NCBI GenBank assembly: GCA_031841125.1
Contig: CM063113.1
Span: 38,036,197 to 38,100,196 of the forward strand
Direction of reading: 5' to 3'
Length of the DNA stretch: 64,000 bases
From: Acanthococcus lagerstroemiae
Taxonomy: Eukaryota; Arthropoda; Insecta; Hemiptera; Eriococcidae
Below, in pieces: positions 11,122 through 23,685 of the stretch (its first letter is position 1; each line of letters starts with the position of its first letter). Position numbers and translations under genes: made by a program. Under the pieces are notes generated by a model. That model did no database searches and was not told the DNA's origin. It saw nothing but the letters and a program-made list of their open reading frames with translations.

Positions 11122-13159
11122 ACACCGATCAACGATTGCTATTAATGAGATCACTCTCCTGGTTCGTTTACCTCTCACACAAATACTATTTGCTGATGAC
11201 TTCAGCATTCATCTCAAATCCAAAAACCCACAATATGCCCATAGACTACTCCAAGAAAACATAAAACTAATAGAAGCAAGGTTCTCTAGACACGGATTCC
11301 GTGTATCACCAAGCAAAACAGAATGCATGATGTTCCAGCATCCAGGGCCGTGCAGAAAAAATCCGGGCCCTGGGTGGAGGATGTAAAAAGTAGGTAAGAG
11401 CAAAAAAAAAAAGTTTTTAGGGCCCTTTTTGTAAAGTCAGATTTCTTTTAGCCCTGGTGGGTCCTTGGCAAGCCCTCAAAACCCTTAGCGGGCCCCCTAA
11501 AAAAACTCGAGCCCGGGGAATCCCATTTCCCCTCCCCTCTGCACAGGCCTGCCAGCATCCAACAAACAATCTAACCTTCCCATTTCTTCTACTCAACTTA
11601 CAAAAGCGATTCCTCGCTCCAGTTCAATCAACTTTCTCAGCCTCTATCTTGACGCTCACCTCTCCTGGTTACCTCATATGAAACACATAAAAGCCAAATG
11701 TATATGCGCTCACTCAGTGTTCTGAAGTGTCTCGCACATCCTTCCAAAGGATGTAGCAGAGGACTACTCGTTCAGTTATACCAGACTCTGATCCGATCTG
11801 TCGTGGATTACGGATCACCCATGAATGGATTTACCCTTCCTTCATACTTAAATCTTCTTGACTCTGTTCAAAATCCGGGTTTACGTATCGCCATTGGCGC
11901 CTTTCGCACTAGCCCAGCTTTGAGTATGTGTGCCGATGCTGGAATTCCTCATCTCTCTTAGAAGAGTGCAACTCGCTGCCATCTCGTTACGATAGCACAC
12001 AACCCTAATCTTCCTGCCTATGACTATCTCTTTAACCCTTCAAACTAAAAGTCCCTGTTCCTAAATCCTCACTGCACTTACGTTCACAGTTTGAAGAGAT
12101 ACTGTCCCGTACCTTTTCCTACAATTCACTACCAACAATCTATACATCACACCCACCCAGGTTGTTGAGCCTTCCACCATGCAATTTTGAACGTACAGAA
12201 TTCCCTAAAAAATCTACACCCCCAAGTTTATCGGACATATTCGAAAAATTCTGGACCGCTTTCCTGACCGTATCCTGCTCGTCACTGATGGTTCAAAGTA
12301 CAACCGACGTACCGCTTACACCTACTCCATAGATAGTCTACTACACTCCTTCCGACTTAAAAACACAGCTTCCATCTACACAGCCGAACTCCATGCTATC
12401 CTACAGTGCCTAGTCACAATCTCCTCGCTCGAAGACCCACCAACCCCCACCAACTATCTAGTCCGCTCCCTCCTTAAGGTCTATTTCTGATCGTCTTTCA
12501 ACGCACGCTCTCGTCCAACGCATCTATCTCATTCTCCATCTCATTTTCTTCACCACCAAGCGCATGTCACTCATCTGGATACCAAGCCATATTGGTATCC
12601 CAAAAAATGAGGCAATTGATCAAGCAGCACAGCAAGCTACACAGCTCCCAGATATTACTCTCACCTCCCTATCTCAACAGATCTCACTTCCGCCATTCGC
12701 CAGACCATTTGGTGTAAATGGTTCAAAGAGTGGCGGCATCAAGTCTCTCGGCACAAGCTCACACAAATCAAGCTTACATTTGTCCCCTAGTCAACGTCCC
12801 AATGTTCCTTCCGTCGCGAGGAAGTTATCATCACCCGCCTAAGGATGGGACATACACTCCTCACACATACACATCTTCTCGCTAACCTTTATCCCCTCAA
12901 CTGCCTGCACTGTGAAGATGAAGACTCTCTCACCGTGGACCACCTCTTCTCATGCCCCTCCCTCATCTGCCTTCGTAACTCTCACTACGTCCCCCATAGT
13001 CGAATTTTGGCCCTTTTCAATTCCCACAAGAACCTAAACAACACCCTCACCTACCTTTCCGCTGCTAGATACGACTTATAGACAACAACCTTTTCCGAGC
13101 CCATAGCCCGAGAGTGTAGCTCCGTGGCTCAATAATAGTAAAATAAAAAAAAAATAAAA
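11122..13159 (+). pseudogene. 5'-truncated LINE with RT and RNase H (Jockey/I-type), copy 1
   Basis: Starts just before the RT catalytic box (ILFADDFSIHLKSKNP near 11,180), continues RT (SRHGFRVSPSKTECMMF), is broken by a MITE, resumes with the C-terminal RT/thumb (LRIAIGAFRTSPALSMCADAGIP), then an RNase H domain (VTDGSKYNRR, YTAELHAILQCL, WIPSHIGIPKNEAID) and a C-terminal Cys/His segment (LHCEDEDSLTVDHLFSCP). Several stops and frameshifts interrupt it. The 3' end is an A-rich tail at 13,135-13,160. AACATTTG at both ends (11,114 and 13,160) may be the target duplication, though similar motifs recur nearby. It lies antisense within the gene 3 intron. Confidence 0.78.
11343..11551. mobile_element. 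hAT-type MITE nested in LINE, copy 1
   Basis: A 209-bp element with ends CAGGGCCGTGCAGA and (reverse complement) CAGGCCTGTGCAGA, flanked by 8-bp repeats CCAGCATC (11,335-11,342 and 11,552-11,559). It splits the RT frame. A related partial copy lies at 37,857-37,978. Confidence 0.8.
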
Positions 13160-13536
13160 AACATTTGGCAATAAATTTTCATAGTCAAGTGTCCAGTGTT
13201 AAACTAGGTATCGAATAATGACCAGGTCAACATTTTTTTGATATTTCTTTTAAATGTGTCTAGGAAGGAAACTATTGCGCATTTTATTATCCGGGTCGAA
13301 ATACGTATATGAAATGTTTCAGAGTGTAAGTAAATGTAATGAGCTTGAGATTGAAATCTGTCAAGGGATCAACATTTGATACCGGGTGTCGAATGTTTAG
13401 ACCTTTTTGAAATCTCTGTGGGTCAATACTAGTATCGCGATTTTAGGGTTCAACACTGATATGGGGGGGGGAGGCAGCAGGGGCCATTTGAAGAAAGTAG
13501 ATCAACGTTTATCACTTTACTATACAATTATTATAC

Positions 13537-13681
13537 CTGTTCTATCAACCTCTGGACAATCTGGATCATCTGGACAATCCGGATCATTTGGACAGTCCGG
13601 ATCTTCATGTGCATTACTGGAATCCAAAATGGTTGAAATCACCAATATGATATAAAGTGAGAAAAGCACTAACGACTTCAT
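13537..13681 (-). CDS. Kunitz-like gene 3, exon 1a (signal peptide and DPDCP repeats)
   Basis: Encodes 48 residues plus one base, ending at donor ACAG/GTATAA in phase 1, which matches the exon 2 acceptor at 8,100. It starts MKSLVLFSLY, has an Ile/Leu core and probable cleavage after SSNA at residue 24, then three DPDCP units (15-bp tandem repeats at DNA level) adding three Cys and many Asp. A Met 15 codons upstream is in frame but lies close to the TATA box, so the internal Met is preferred. The intron to exon 2 is 5.4 kb and contains the plus-strand LINE relic and a hAT MITE at 8,401-8,770. Confidence 0.65.
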
Positions 13682-13738
13682 AGTAATTGATTGCGAGGAA
13701 TAATAAAGCTTAGAAACAGTCACGTCGCGAATACTTAG

Positions 13739-13746
13739 TTTATATA
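13739..13746 (-). promoter_or_regulatory. TATA box of gene 3 exon 1a
   Basis: TATATAAA on the minus strand, 58-65 bases upstream of the chosen ATG. A start of transcription about 30 bases downstream, near 13,710, would leave a short 5' UTR of about 30 bases. Confidence 0.5.
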
Positions 13747-16734
13747 ACTCTGTACCGGTTAGAAACTAAACCAATGGTCTTGTTAGAATGATTAAATCCA
13801 AGTAAGTAGCATTAAAGCTGAACTGAGTTTATATTGGCCCGTTCTGATTCATTACTAGAGTTGTAATAATTAGTTACACCCACAATTTGTCAACATGTTT
13901 ATTTCTGTTAATGTTTTTCACACTTTTATTACCTACTGAATTTAGTAACCATCCTAAGGACCTGAAAGACCGCCACTGTTCAGAGTCATTTCTCTCGATT
14001 TGATGTGTGAATTTTTTGCAATACTCATAAACGTGTTCACTCATGAAAATATTAGTACCGTGTTGAAACAATTAAGTAACAGAAAACAATGTTGCCAGAA
14101 TTGCTCTTGTCAATCGGTAAAGAAGGAAACTGGGCGCATAGTATGTATTTAGAGTTTCTTCACTTCGTCGTTGAAAGAAGGTTAGAAAGTCCGTGTTTCC
14201 GCACTTGAAGCCGTTGTTAAATAGCAGAGTGTGAAAAGTGATTTTGAACTCCCATTGACGACCTCCTTCTAGGCTGGTGATGTAAGAACATTGCCTCCGA
14301 ATTAATTTAATTTTTCCAAATATTTGTATTCTTCTTGGCAGGGATTTTCCGGAAAACCCTATCTTGGTAGTTCGTTTAAAGTTGGTAGGATTCTTAATAT
14401 CTTACATATTCATGTCGCTCAACTCATTTCTAGCCTTTCCTTGGAAGGGAAGGTAGAAGAAATTTGTTTGACACCTTAGGAAAACTAACTTTTCAATTTA
14501 TGATTCTGAGTCCTTTTTGACCCTATGTTGATGCGACAACGTATTAAGAACACAAAATTGTGAAATAAATAGGCACATTTTGAAAATGAAGGAGTAGAAG
14601 TAAAATGGATAAAGAAGAATCTTTGAGAAGTCAGTAAGTATAGATGCAACATCTTGTACTACACTGATAACATCAAAACCAAAAAGAATAATGGCCTACC
14701 GCACGAGATAAGATAACTGAAGTTACGACCAAACATGTATTAGACACTGATATAATTTTCGGGAAACTCACAGACGTGTGCAATTTTCTGAAATTCATGT
14801 CTAACTTCTACTCAAAAGTACAATCATGTTACTATAGTACTTCTTTCTCTCTAATCGCCTCAATCGTGAGCACCTTACAGAGTAGTATCTTAAAGACAGC
14901 TTACCATTGTGATTGGTGCGAGTTCAATACCCGGTCTAATAGTTAATTATTCACTGGCAGATTTATTCTGAACTAGAATCAAATACGCTGAGTAATACTC
15001 AAAAATCCAATAGTCGCAATCTGTTATCACAAATTTGCAATTTTAGCCATTTGATTTTTAGCAGGTTTTGGAAAATCGGAATTTATGTTTACAAACACAT
15101 TTCGTCTTAGAACAAAAAATCGATGATAGATATAGCGTTCCGGTTCGCAGTCTCTAGTCAGGCGTGCCACCACACACAAAAATCGTGAGAATCACATTTT
15201 CGGAGAAAATGCAGTTAGCAGGGTTTGGAATAATGGTCCTCTTTACATCACGCGGGATATTGTTGTACCTGGTTCACCAACTTGTTTGAAATTTCAGTCA
15301 GTGTCAAAAATCCTTCTCGATGTTTTGCGATAGTTTTGACATGGAGTAGCAATGAGCACAATGTACCATCTTATGCTTTTATAACCAAATACTCGAAAAT
15401 ACGTCCTATCAAGTTGGACTGTAAATTTAGGAAATTTTATGAATTGCCGAAAATGTTTATGAGTTCCCAAAGAATATTAATAAGAAAAATACGCAAAAAC
15501 ATATACTTCTATTTGCCTTAATAATAGTAGGACTACTCATATTTTCTGAATTTTTAAAACTCGAAAAGAAATTTTCAATAATTTTTTTTTTTTTTTCGTA
15601 ATGTTTAATGGTTATAAATGTGGTGTTGCAACCATCACATTATTAAGAATTCTTGATGGGTGGCAATGGATTATTCTACCCATTTGAAGTTTAAGAATAC
15701 TATTTTATTTACGACCCAAGATTCTAGTACGACTTAATTTTTTGTTTGAGGAGAGGGGGGGCTGGGAGATGAACTTACTTAGTACCCCCTTTAATCATCA
15801 TCATTGTGGTAACACCGCTTACTTATAAATGCTACAAATATTTATTAAGGTAAAATGTCGAATGTTGATCCTTTTTTCAATGTTCAGTAAATCTTCATTG
15901 GAGTACTCGTAACTTTTTTTTGTGGTGAATCATATGAGGAGCGATTTTCCAAAATGGCCTCTGTCCAGTTTTATATTTTTTTCACGGGGAAGAAAAAACT
16001 TTGTGTATCCCTATATTACGCCTACATGTAACGGTTGATAGTCGGGTTGCCTAGTAGAACACTTACAGGAATTTATCTCGTTGAAATGTTGGTACAGGAG
16101 ACGCGCATGATATAGTCGCGAAGCGGGGGATCTCCTGGATAGAGGCCGTTTTTATACGACATTTTTGAATTATTAGTTTTGGTTTGGCACAAAATTAGAC
16201 CTACTGTGTCTTCAGTAGATTCTTATTCATAAAATTCTCATGATAATGTCGACTCCTCTGTTGTGATATGGCGCTATAAAATGATTTTTCAAAAAAATGG
16301 ACAGAGGCCGTTTTGGGATATCGCTGCTCATATAGAGGGAACCTTCTTTTACCATTCTATAAAGTTTCGGCTGTGAAAACGTGATCTGTGTTACCGCGTG
16401 ATAATTTTGAAGTTCTGTGTTGAAAAATGTGCGAAAGGATAAAGTTATTTGAAAATATCGAAATGGTAAATACTTTAATTCATTTTTCGACATTATATGT
16501 CCTGATATGGGTTCACTGAAGTACCGTTGGAAGATTTTGAAATGTTTATTTCGGATCGGCTATTTGCGGGTCACATGAATCCGAGTGAAAACTTAATAAT
16601 AAAAAGTGTTCCAATTCGATGCTTTGCAACAATATGTAGTTCTGATGAGCTAACTTACCAGTGCAATTGATATAATTCATATTTCCTGTGTCAAGGTTCA
16701 AGATTTCGGAATTTAAAAAAGAATCAACATTTGA

Positions 16735-18772
16735 CACCGATCAACGATTGCTATTAATGAGATCACTCTCCTGGTTCGTTTACCTCTCACACAAATACTA
16801 TTTGCTGATGACTTCAGCATTCATCTCAAATCCAAAAACCCACAATATGCCCATAGACTACTCCAAGAAAACATAAAACTAATAGAAGCAAGGTTCTCTA
16901 GACACGGATTCCGTGTATCACCAAGCAAAACAGAATGCATGATGTTCCAGCATCCAGGGCCGTGCAGAAAAAATCCGGGCCCTGGGTGGAGGATGTAAAA
17001 AGTAGGTAAGAGCAAAAAAAAAAAGTTTTTAGGGCCCTTTTTGTAAAGTCAGATTTCTTTTAGCCCTGGTGGGTCCTTGGCAAGCCCTCAAAACCCTTAG
17101 CGGGCCCCCTAAAAAAACTCGAGCCCGGGGGAATCCCATTTCCCCTCCCCTCTGCACAGGCCTGCCAGCATCCAACAAACAATCTAACCTTCCCATTTCT
17201 TCTACTCAACTTACAAAAGCGATTCCTCGCTCCAGTTCAATCAACTTTCTCAGCCTCTATCTTGACGCTCACCTCTCCTGGTTACCTCATATGAAACACA
17301 TAAAAGCCAAATGTATATGCGCTCACTCAGTGTTCTGAAGTGTCTCGCACATCCTTCCAAAGGATGTAGCAGAGGACTACTCGTTCAGTTATACCAGACT
17401 CTGATCCGATCTGTCGTGGATTACGGATCACCCATGAATGGATTTACCCTTCCTTCATACTTAAATCTTCTTGACTCTGTTCAAAATCCGGGTTTACGTA
17501 TCGCCATTGGCGCCTTTCGCACTAGCCCAGCTTTGAGTATGTGTGCCGATGCTGGAATTCCTCATCTCTCTTAGAAGAGTGCAACTCGCTGCCATCTCGT
17601 TACGATAGCACACAACCCTAATCTTCCTGCCTATGACTATCTCTTTAACCCTTCAAACTAAAAGTCCCTGTTCCTAAATCCTCACTGCACTTACGTTCAC
17701 AGTTTGAAGAGATACTGTCCCGTACCTTTTCCTACAATTCACTACCAACAATCTATACATCACACCCACCCAGGTTGTTGAGCCTTCCACCATGCAATTT
17801 TGAACGTACAGAATTCCCTAAAAAATCTACACCCCCAAGTTTATCGGACATATTCGAAAAATTCTGGACCGCTTTCCTGACCGTATCCTGCTCGTCACTG
17901 ATGGTTCAAAGTACAACCGACGTACCGCTTACACCTACTCCATAGATAGTCTACTACACTCCTTCCGACTTAAAAACACAGCTTCCATCTACACAGCCGA
18001 ACTCCATGCTATCCTACAGTGCCTAGTCACAATCTCCTCGCTCGAAGACCCACCAACCCCCACCAACTATCTAGTCCGCTCCCTCCTTAAGGTCTATTTC
18101 TGATCGTCTTTCAACGCACGCTCTCGTCCAACGCATCTATCTCATTCTCCATCTCATTTTCTTCACCACCAAGCGCATGTCACTCATCTGGATACCAAGC
18201 CATATTGGTATCCCAAAAAATGAGGCAATTGATCAAGCAGCACAGCAAGCTACACAGCTCCCAGATATTATCTCTCACCTCCCTATCTCAACAGATCTCA
18301 CTTCCGCCATTCGCCAGACCATTTGGTGTAAATGGTTCAAAGAGTGGCGGCATCAAGTCTCTCGGCACAAGCTCACACAAATCAAGCTTACATTTGTCCC
18401 CTAGTCAACGTCCCAATGTTCCTTCCGTCGCGAGGAAGTTATCATCACCCGCCTAAGGATGGGACATACACTCCTCACACATACACATCTTCTCGCTAAC
18501 CTTTATCCCCTCAACTGCCTGCACTGTGAAGATGAAGACTCTCTCACCGTGGACCACCTCTTCTCATGCCCCTCCCTCATCTGCCTTCGTAACTCTCACT
18601 ACGTCCCCCATAGTCGAATTTTGGCCCTTTTCAATTCCCACAAGAACCTAAACAACACCCTCACCTACCTTTCCGCTGCTAGATACGACTTATAGACAAC
18701 AACCTTTTCCGAGCCCATAGCCCGAGAGTGTAGCTCCGTGGCTCAATAATAGTAAAATAAAAAAAAATAAAA
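16735..18772 (+). pseudogene. 5'-truncated LINE with RT and RNase H, copy 2
   Basis: Duplicate of the relic at 11,122-13,159 with the same truncation, stops, nested MITE and A-rich tail. A small difference near 18,268 (ATTATCTCT against ATTACTCT) restores a longer frame through the RNase H C-terminal part. The identical insertion points show that the LINE and MITE inserted before the tandem duplication. Confidence 0.78.
16955..17164. mobile_element. hAT-type MITE nested in LINE, copy 2
   Basis: Same element as 11,343-11,551 with one extra G, the same CCAGCATC flanks, duplicated with the host unit. Confidence 0.8.
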
Positions 18773-19147
18773 AACATTTGGCAATAAATTTTCATAGTCA
18801 AGTGTCCAGTGTTAAACTAGGTATCGAATAATGACCAGGTCAAATTTTTTTGATATTTCTTTTAAATGTGTCTAGGAAGGAAACTATTGCGCATTTTATT
18901 ATCCGGGTCGAAATACGTATATGAAATGTTTCAGAGTGTAAGTAAATGTAATGAGCTTGAGATTGAAATCTGTCAAGGGATCAACATTTGATACCGGGTG
19001 TCGAATGTTTAGACCTTTTTGAAATCTCTGTGGGTCAATACTAGTATAGCGATTTTAGGGTTCAACACTGATATGGGGGAGGAGGCAGCAGGGGCCATTT
19101 GAAGAAAGTAGATCAACGTTTATCACTTTACTATACAATTATTATAC

Positions 19148-19292
19148 CTGTTCTATCAACCTCTGGACAATCTGGATCATCTGGACAATCCGGATCATTT
19201 GGACAGTCCGGATCTTCATGTGCATTACTGGAATCCAAAATGGTTGAAATCACCAATATGATATAAAGTGAGAAAAGCACTAACGACTTCAT
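19148..19292 (-). CDS. Kunitz-like gene 3, exon 1b (duplicate signal exon)
   Basis: Second copy of exon 1a, 5,611 bp away inside the tandem duplication, with the same start, donor, phase and coding sequence. It is followed downstream only by exon 1a and the single exon 2 at 7.7-8.1 kb. It could act as an alternative first exon spliced over about 11 kb, or be an orphan without its own exon 2. Its upstream TATA box is also retained. Confidence 0.5.
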
Positions 19293-19349
19293 ACTAATTG
19301 ATTGCGAGGAATAATAAAGCTTAGAAACAGTCACGTCGCGAATACTTAG

Positions 19350-19357
19350 TTTATATA
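19350..19357 (-). promoter_or_regulatory. TATA box of gene 3 exon 1b
   Basis: Same TATATAAA and spacing as the copy at 13,739-13,746, carried along in the tandem duplication. Confidence 0.45.
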
Positions 19358-20960
19358 ACTCTGTACCGGTTAGAAACTAAACCAATGGTCTTGTTAGAAT
19401 GATTAAATCCAAGTAAGTAGCATTAAAGCTGAACTGAGTTTATATTGGCCCGTTCTGATTCATTACTAGAGTTGTAATAATTAGTTACACCCACAATTTG
19501 TCAACATGTTTATTTCTGTTAATGTTTTTCACACTTTTATTACCTACTGAATTTAGTAACCATCCTAAGGACCTGAAAGACCGCCACTGTTCAGAGTCAT
19601 TTCTCTCGATTTGATGTGTGAATTTTTTGCAATACTCATAAACGTGTTCACTCATGAAAATATTAGTACCGTGTTGAAACAATTAAGTAACAGAAAACAA
19701 TGTTGCCAGAATTGCTCTTGTCAATCGGTAAAGAAGGAAACTGGGCGCATAGTATGTATTTAGAGTTTCTTCACTTCGTCGTTGAAAGAAGGTTAGAAAG
19801 TCCGTGTTTCCGCACTTGAAGCCGTTGTTAAATAGCAGAGTGTGAAAAGTGATTTTGAACTCCCATTGACGACCTCCTTCTAGGCTGGTGATGTAAGAAC
19901 ATTGCCTCCGAATTAATTTAATTTTTCCAAATATTTGTATTCTTCTTGGCAGGGATTTTCCGGAAAACCCTATCTTGGTAGTTCGTTTAAAGTTGGTAGG
20001 ATTCTTAATATCTTACATATTCATGTCGCTCAACTCATTTCTAGCCTTTCCTTGGAAGGGAAGGTAGAAGAAATTTGTTTGACACCTTAGGAAAACTAAC
20101 TTTTCAATTTATGATTCAGAGTCCTTTTTGACCCTATGTTGATGCGACAACGTATTAAGAACACAAAATTGTGAAATAAATAGGCACATTTTGAAAATGA
20201 AGGAGTAGAAGTAAAATGGATAAAGAAGAATCTTTGAGAAGTCAGTAAGTATAGATGCAACATCTTGTACTACACTGATAACATCAAAACCAAAAAGAAT
20301 AATGGCCTACCGCACGAGATAAGATAACTGAAGTTACGACCAAACATGTATTAGACACTGATATAATTTTCGGGAAACTCATAGACGTGTGCAATTTTCT
20401 GAAATTCATGTCTAACTTCTACTCAAAAGTACAATCATGTTACTATAGTACTTCTTTCTCTCTAATCGCCTCAATCGTGAGCACCTTACAGAGTAGTATC
20501 TTAAAGACAGCTTACCATTGTGATTGGTGCGAGTTCAATACCCGGTCTAATAGTTAATTATTCACTGGCAGATTTATTCTGAACTAGAATCAAATACGCT
20601 GAGTAATACTCAAAAATCCAATAGTCGCAATCTGTTATCACAAATTTGCAATTTTAGCCATTTGATTTTTAGCAGGTTTTGGAAAACCGGAATTTATGTT
20701 TACAAACACATTTCGTCTTAGAACAAAAAATCGATGATAGATATAGCGTTCCGGTTCGCAGTCTCTAGTCAGGCGTGCCACCACACACAAAAATCTGTGA
20801 GAATCACATTTTCGGAGAAAATGCAGTTAGCAGGGTTTGGAATAATGGTCCTCTTTACATCACGCGGGATATTGTTGTACCTGGTTCACCAACTTGTTTG
20901 AAATTTCAGTCAGTGTCAAAAATCCTTCTCGATAGTTTTGACATGGAGTAGCAATGGCAC

Positions 20961-21382
20961 AATATCGATAGAATATCGAAAAATCAAACCAATATCGATA
21001 TTACTGACTATTATCAATATCAAAAATTTCCAAACATCGCCATCACTAGAGAGCAATAATCATGGCAAAATATCGAAACATCTAAATCTAAAAATATCAA
21101 ACCAGTATCGATATTGAAATGAGATATATCAGTATTGTCGACTACTATTAATTGATATCAAAAATTTTCAAATATTGCCATCACTAGAAAGCAATAATTA
21201 TGGCAAAATATCAAAATATTGATATTCAAAAATATTGAATCAATATCGATTTTAAAATAAGAAATATCAATATTATCGATATCAAAATTTTTCAAATATC
21301 GTCATCACTAGAGAGCAACAGTCACGGCAAAGTATCGATATTATCGATGTCAATATTTTTAAATATCGCGATCGCTAACATG
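20961..21382. repeat. ATCGAT-rich tandem repeat
   Basis: About three imperfect units of 120-140 bp, each containing CATCACTAGAGAGCAA (or close) and GGCAAAATATCG, with many ATATCGATAT-type palindromes. It lies exactly at the right edge of the 5.6-kb duplication. Confidence 0.65.
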
Positions 21383-22100
21383 GAGTGACTGTTTTATCCG
21401 CATATGAAGGCTAATTTTTAGTATTTACCTACGCCATTAAAAATTAACCACTAGTAAAGTCGCACCCTTAGCATGAAAGCTTAGAAAAATTTATTCGCAG
21501 CTTTAACCAATAAAAACACCCGCCAATTTGGAGGAGATTACGAACTCGTGTTCGCTATAAGTATATGCGACCGACTGATGCACTTAAATTACGCCATGTT
21601 GGATGAGCGTCCTCTATCATTAATTTACATTAACGATACACCGATGCCAGAAGCACTCTTATGACATGGGGGACCCGTCCGCGATTATCTTAATTTTATT
21701 CGTGAAAAATGAGGCGCTGGTCTAATTCCTCGATCTATAATAATTTCGAACGTATCCGATGATTTACTAGCGTTTGGAGGGCGCAGAACTCCTGATAATG
21801 TATCGCATTTTTGTCCGCATTAGTAGCGGCTATACTTGGGGATGAAACTACCCGTTAGTACCTTTTTCTTTCCCGTCATGGGTAATGTATTCGATTTAAT
21901 AGCCTTTGTATTTCTTTCTTAGATTGACTTTAATTTCTGCCAACTGTAAATTGCTAAAAACGTCTCATTTTTTTGGAATCACGTGTTTGGTGGACCTTTG
22001 TTACGTCAGAGCTATTTTCGTTTAATGTTAATAAACTGAGCATTTATATGGAAAATAGAACTCAAACGTGATTATTTTAATTATCACCTTCGCAAATGAT
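21383..22100. other. No gene; partly homologous to gene 1 upstream flank
   Basis: The stretch at about 21,890-22,090 aligns with 35,450-35,640 (shared GCCTTTGTATTTCTT..., GACTTTAATTTCTGCC and TTAATAAACTG blocks), i.e. the DNA just upstream of gene 1. This points to an older shared duplication unit. The rest is unrecognised. Confidence 0.5.
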
Positions 22101-23060
22101 TTTTTTTTATTATTAGGCTTACAACTCAGTGCCTCTTATGTACTGTACATTACATTTAATATCGATAGGCGGATGAATAATCCGCGTCGTCACAGGCTCA
22201 GTACTTAGATAGCCCATTTTTGGGCATAAGCTTTGCTCAGTTCAGACCATTTTCCCCTGGTTTTGGCTATAGAGAACCAATTTGAGCCGGCCATCTGACC
22301 AATCTCGTCTGCCCATCGCGTCACTGGCCTCCCCGGCTTGCGTTTTCTTTGAGGAGTCCAAAACGTTACTATTTTATTCTATTTCGAGATGGATTCTCTA
22401 GCAAGATGGCCCGCATATTTAAATTTAAGTGTTTTGATAATACTCCTCACTGATTTCTTGCCTTAGACTTACCAAAGATGTCCACTATTCGAACATGGTC
22501 CTTCTTTTTAACTTTTAGAATGTTTCTAAGCATTGCGTTTTGAGTCATTTGTATTTTTTGTGCTTGTTTCTTAGTACAGGCCCATGTCTGGGCTTTGTAC
22601 GTTAAATCCGGGATAACTGTACTTACAAAAATTCTTATTTTACTTTTTAAATTCATGTTATCTTTCAGTATCAGTCTTCGTACGCGAAATGCTCTCCATG
22701 TATTTGCTCTGCTGATTTTAATTCCGTTTTCCGTTTTGTTGCTGAACGATACCATTTGGCCAGATATTTATACTCAGAAACCACCTCGGTAGTTTTATTA
22801 TTGATTTTGATTTCGCCGAAGGGGATTATGTCGGTTAAAATTTTTGTTTTGAAGTTGATGGAAAGCCCTACTTTCTCGCTCTCTCTGTCCTAGGTCTTCA
22901 GCCATACTCCGCAGCTCTGCATATTATGCGATGATAGCAATATCATCTGCGAATTGGAGGTTATTCAGATTTTTGGGTTTATCTAAGTAGAGCCCTCTAA
23001 TTCTAAGTCCCCTCGATTTGCCGAAACACTTCCTCTAGCACTGCGTTAAACAGACTGGGG

Positions 23061-23329
23061 CAGTGGCGTAGCCAGGATGTTCCCAAGGGGGAGGCAAAGT
23101 AAGATTTTCAAGGGAGAAAAAGTCGAAAATTGAGGTATTTTTTAAAAATCGCTGATATTGGAGGACTATTTTATAAAAATGAAGGTAAAATTATTGCTCG
23201 AGCAAAAATTTTCTGGAAAAACGTGTTTTAAAGTTGAAAAATTGCTCATTCTTGCATATTTTATATTCAATTTCAAATGCCTTGGGGGAGGCATTCGCCC
23301 CCTTCGCCTCCCCCTTGGCTACGCCACTG
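23061..23329. mobile_element. hAT-type MITE (CAGTGGCGTAGC family) in RTE relic
   Basis: A 269-bp element with inverted ends CAGTGGCGTAGCCA and TGGCTACGCCACTG and a perfect 8-bp duplication GACTGGGG (23,053-23,060 and 23,330-23,337). Non-coding. Confidence 0.85.
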
Positions 23330-23685
23330 GACTGGGGAATGAGGTCTGCTTGTTTAACTACTCTGTTGATTTTAATACTATCAGTCGCGTTATCTAGTTT
23401 TATAGTTGCTACTGAGTTTGAGTAAAGGTCGATTAAAATGTCAATAATACTTTGGGGGACCCCTTATTTCGCCAAAGCTAGCCAAATACTTTCATGGTAG
23501 ATGAAGTTAAACGCTTTGTTAAAATCTACAAACATTGTTGCTATTTCAAATTGGTATTCTTTTGCTTTCTCCAGAATTTGGTGCAGGGTGTGTATATGAT
23601 CAGTTTTACGTACTACTTGTAAAATTTTTTCAGAAACCGGCCTGTTTGACGGGTTGCTGAGCGTCAAGGATGTTGTAGATTTTTT

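Larger units (their letters stand above)
9750..15360. repeat. Tandem duplication, copy 1 (about 5.6 kb)
   Basis: Direct copy of 15,361-20,963. Nearly every line aligns at an offset of 5,611-5,614; I noted fewer than 20 differences, mostly homopolymer lengths and single bases, plus a 10-bp gap near 15,320. It carries the LINE relic, its nested MITE and gene 3 exon 1a with promoter. The rest (9,750-11,110 and 13,750-15,360) shows no recognised genes. Confidence 0.9.
15361..20963. repeat. Tandem duplication, copy 2 (about 5.6 kb)
   Basis: Begins with ATGTACCATCTTATGC, as at 9,750. At the far edge both copies share GGAGTAGCAATG, then GCACAAT; after this copy 2 runs into the ATCGAT-rich repeat while copy 1 runs into copy 2. 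The junction has only a few bases of microhomology (AAT). Confidence 0.9.

Noticed and set aside
10934..11125. 63-codon minus frame present in both duplication copies
   Set aside because: Its repetition only reflects the tandem duplication. No domain was recognised.
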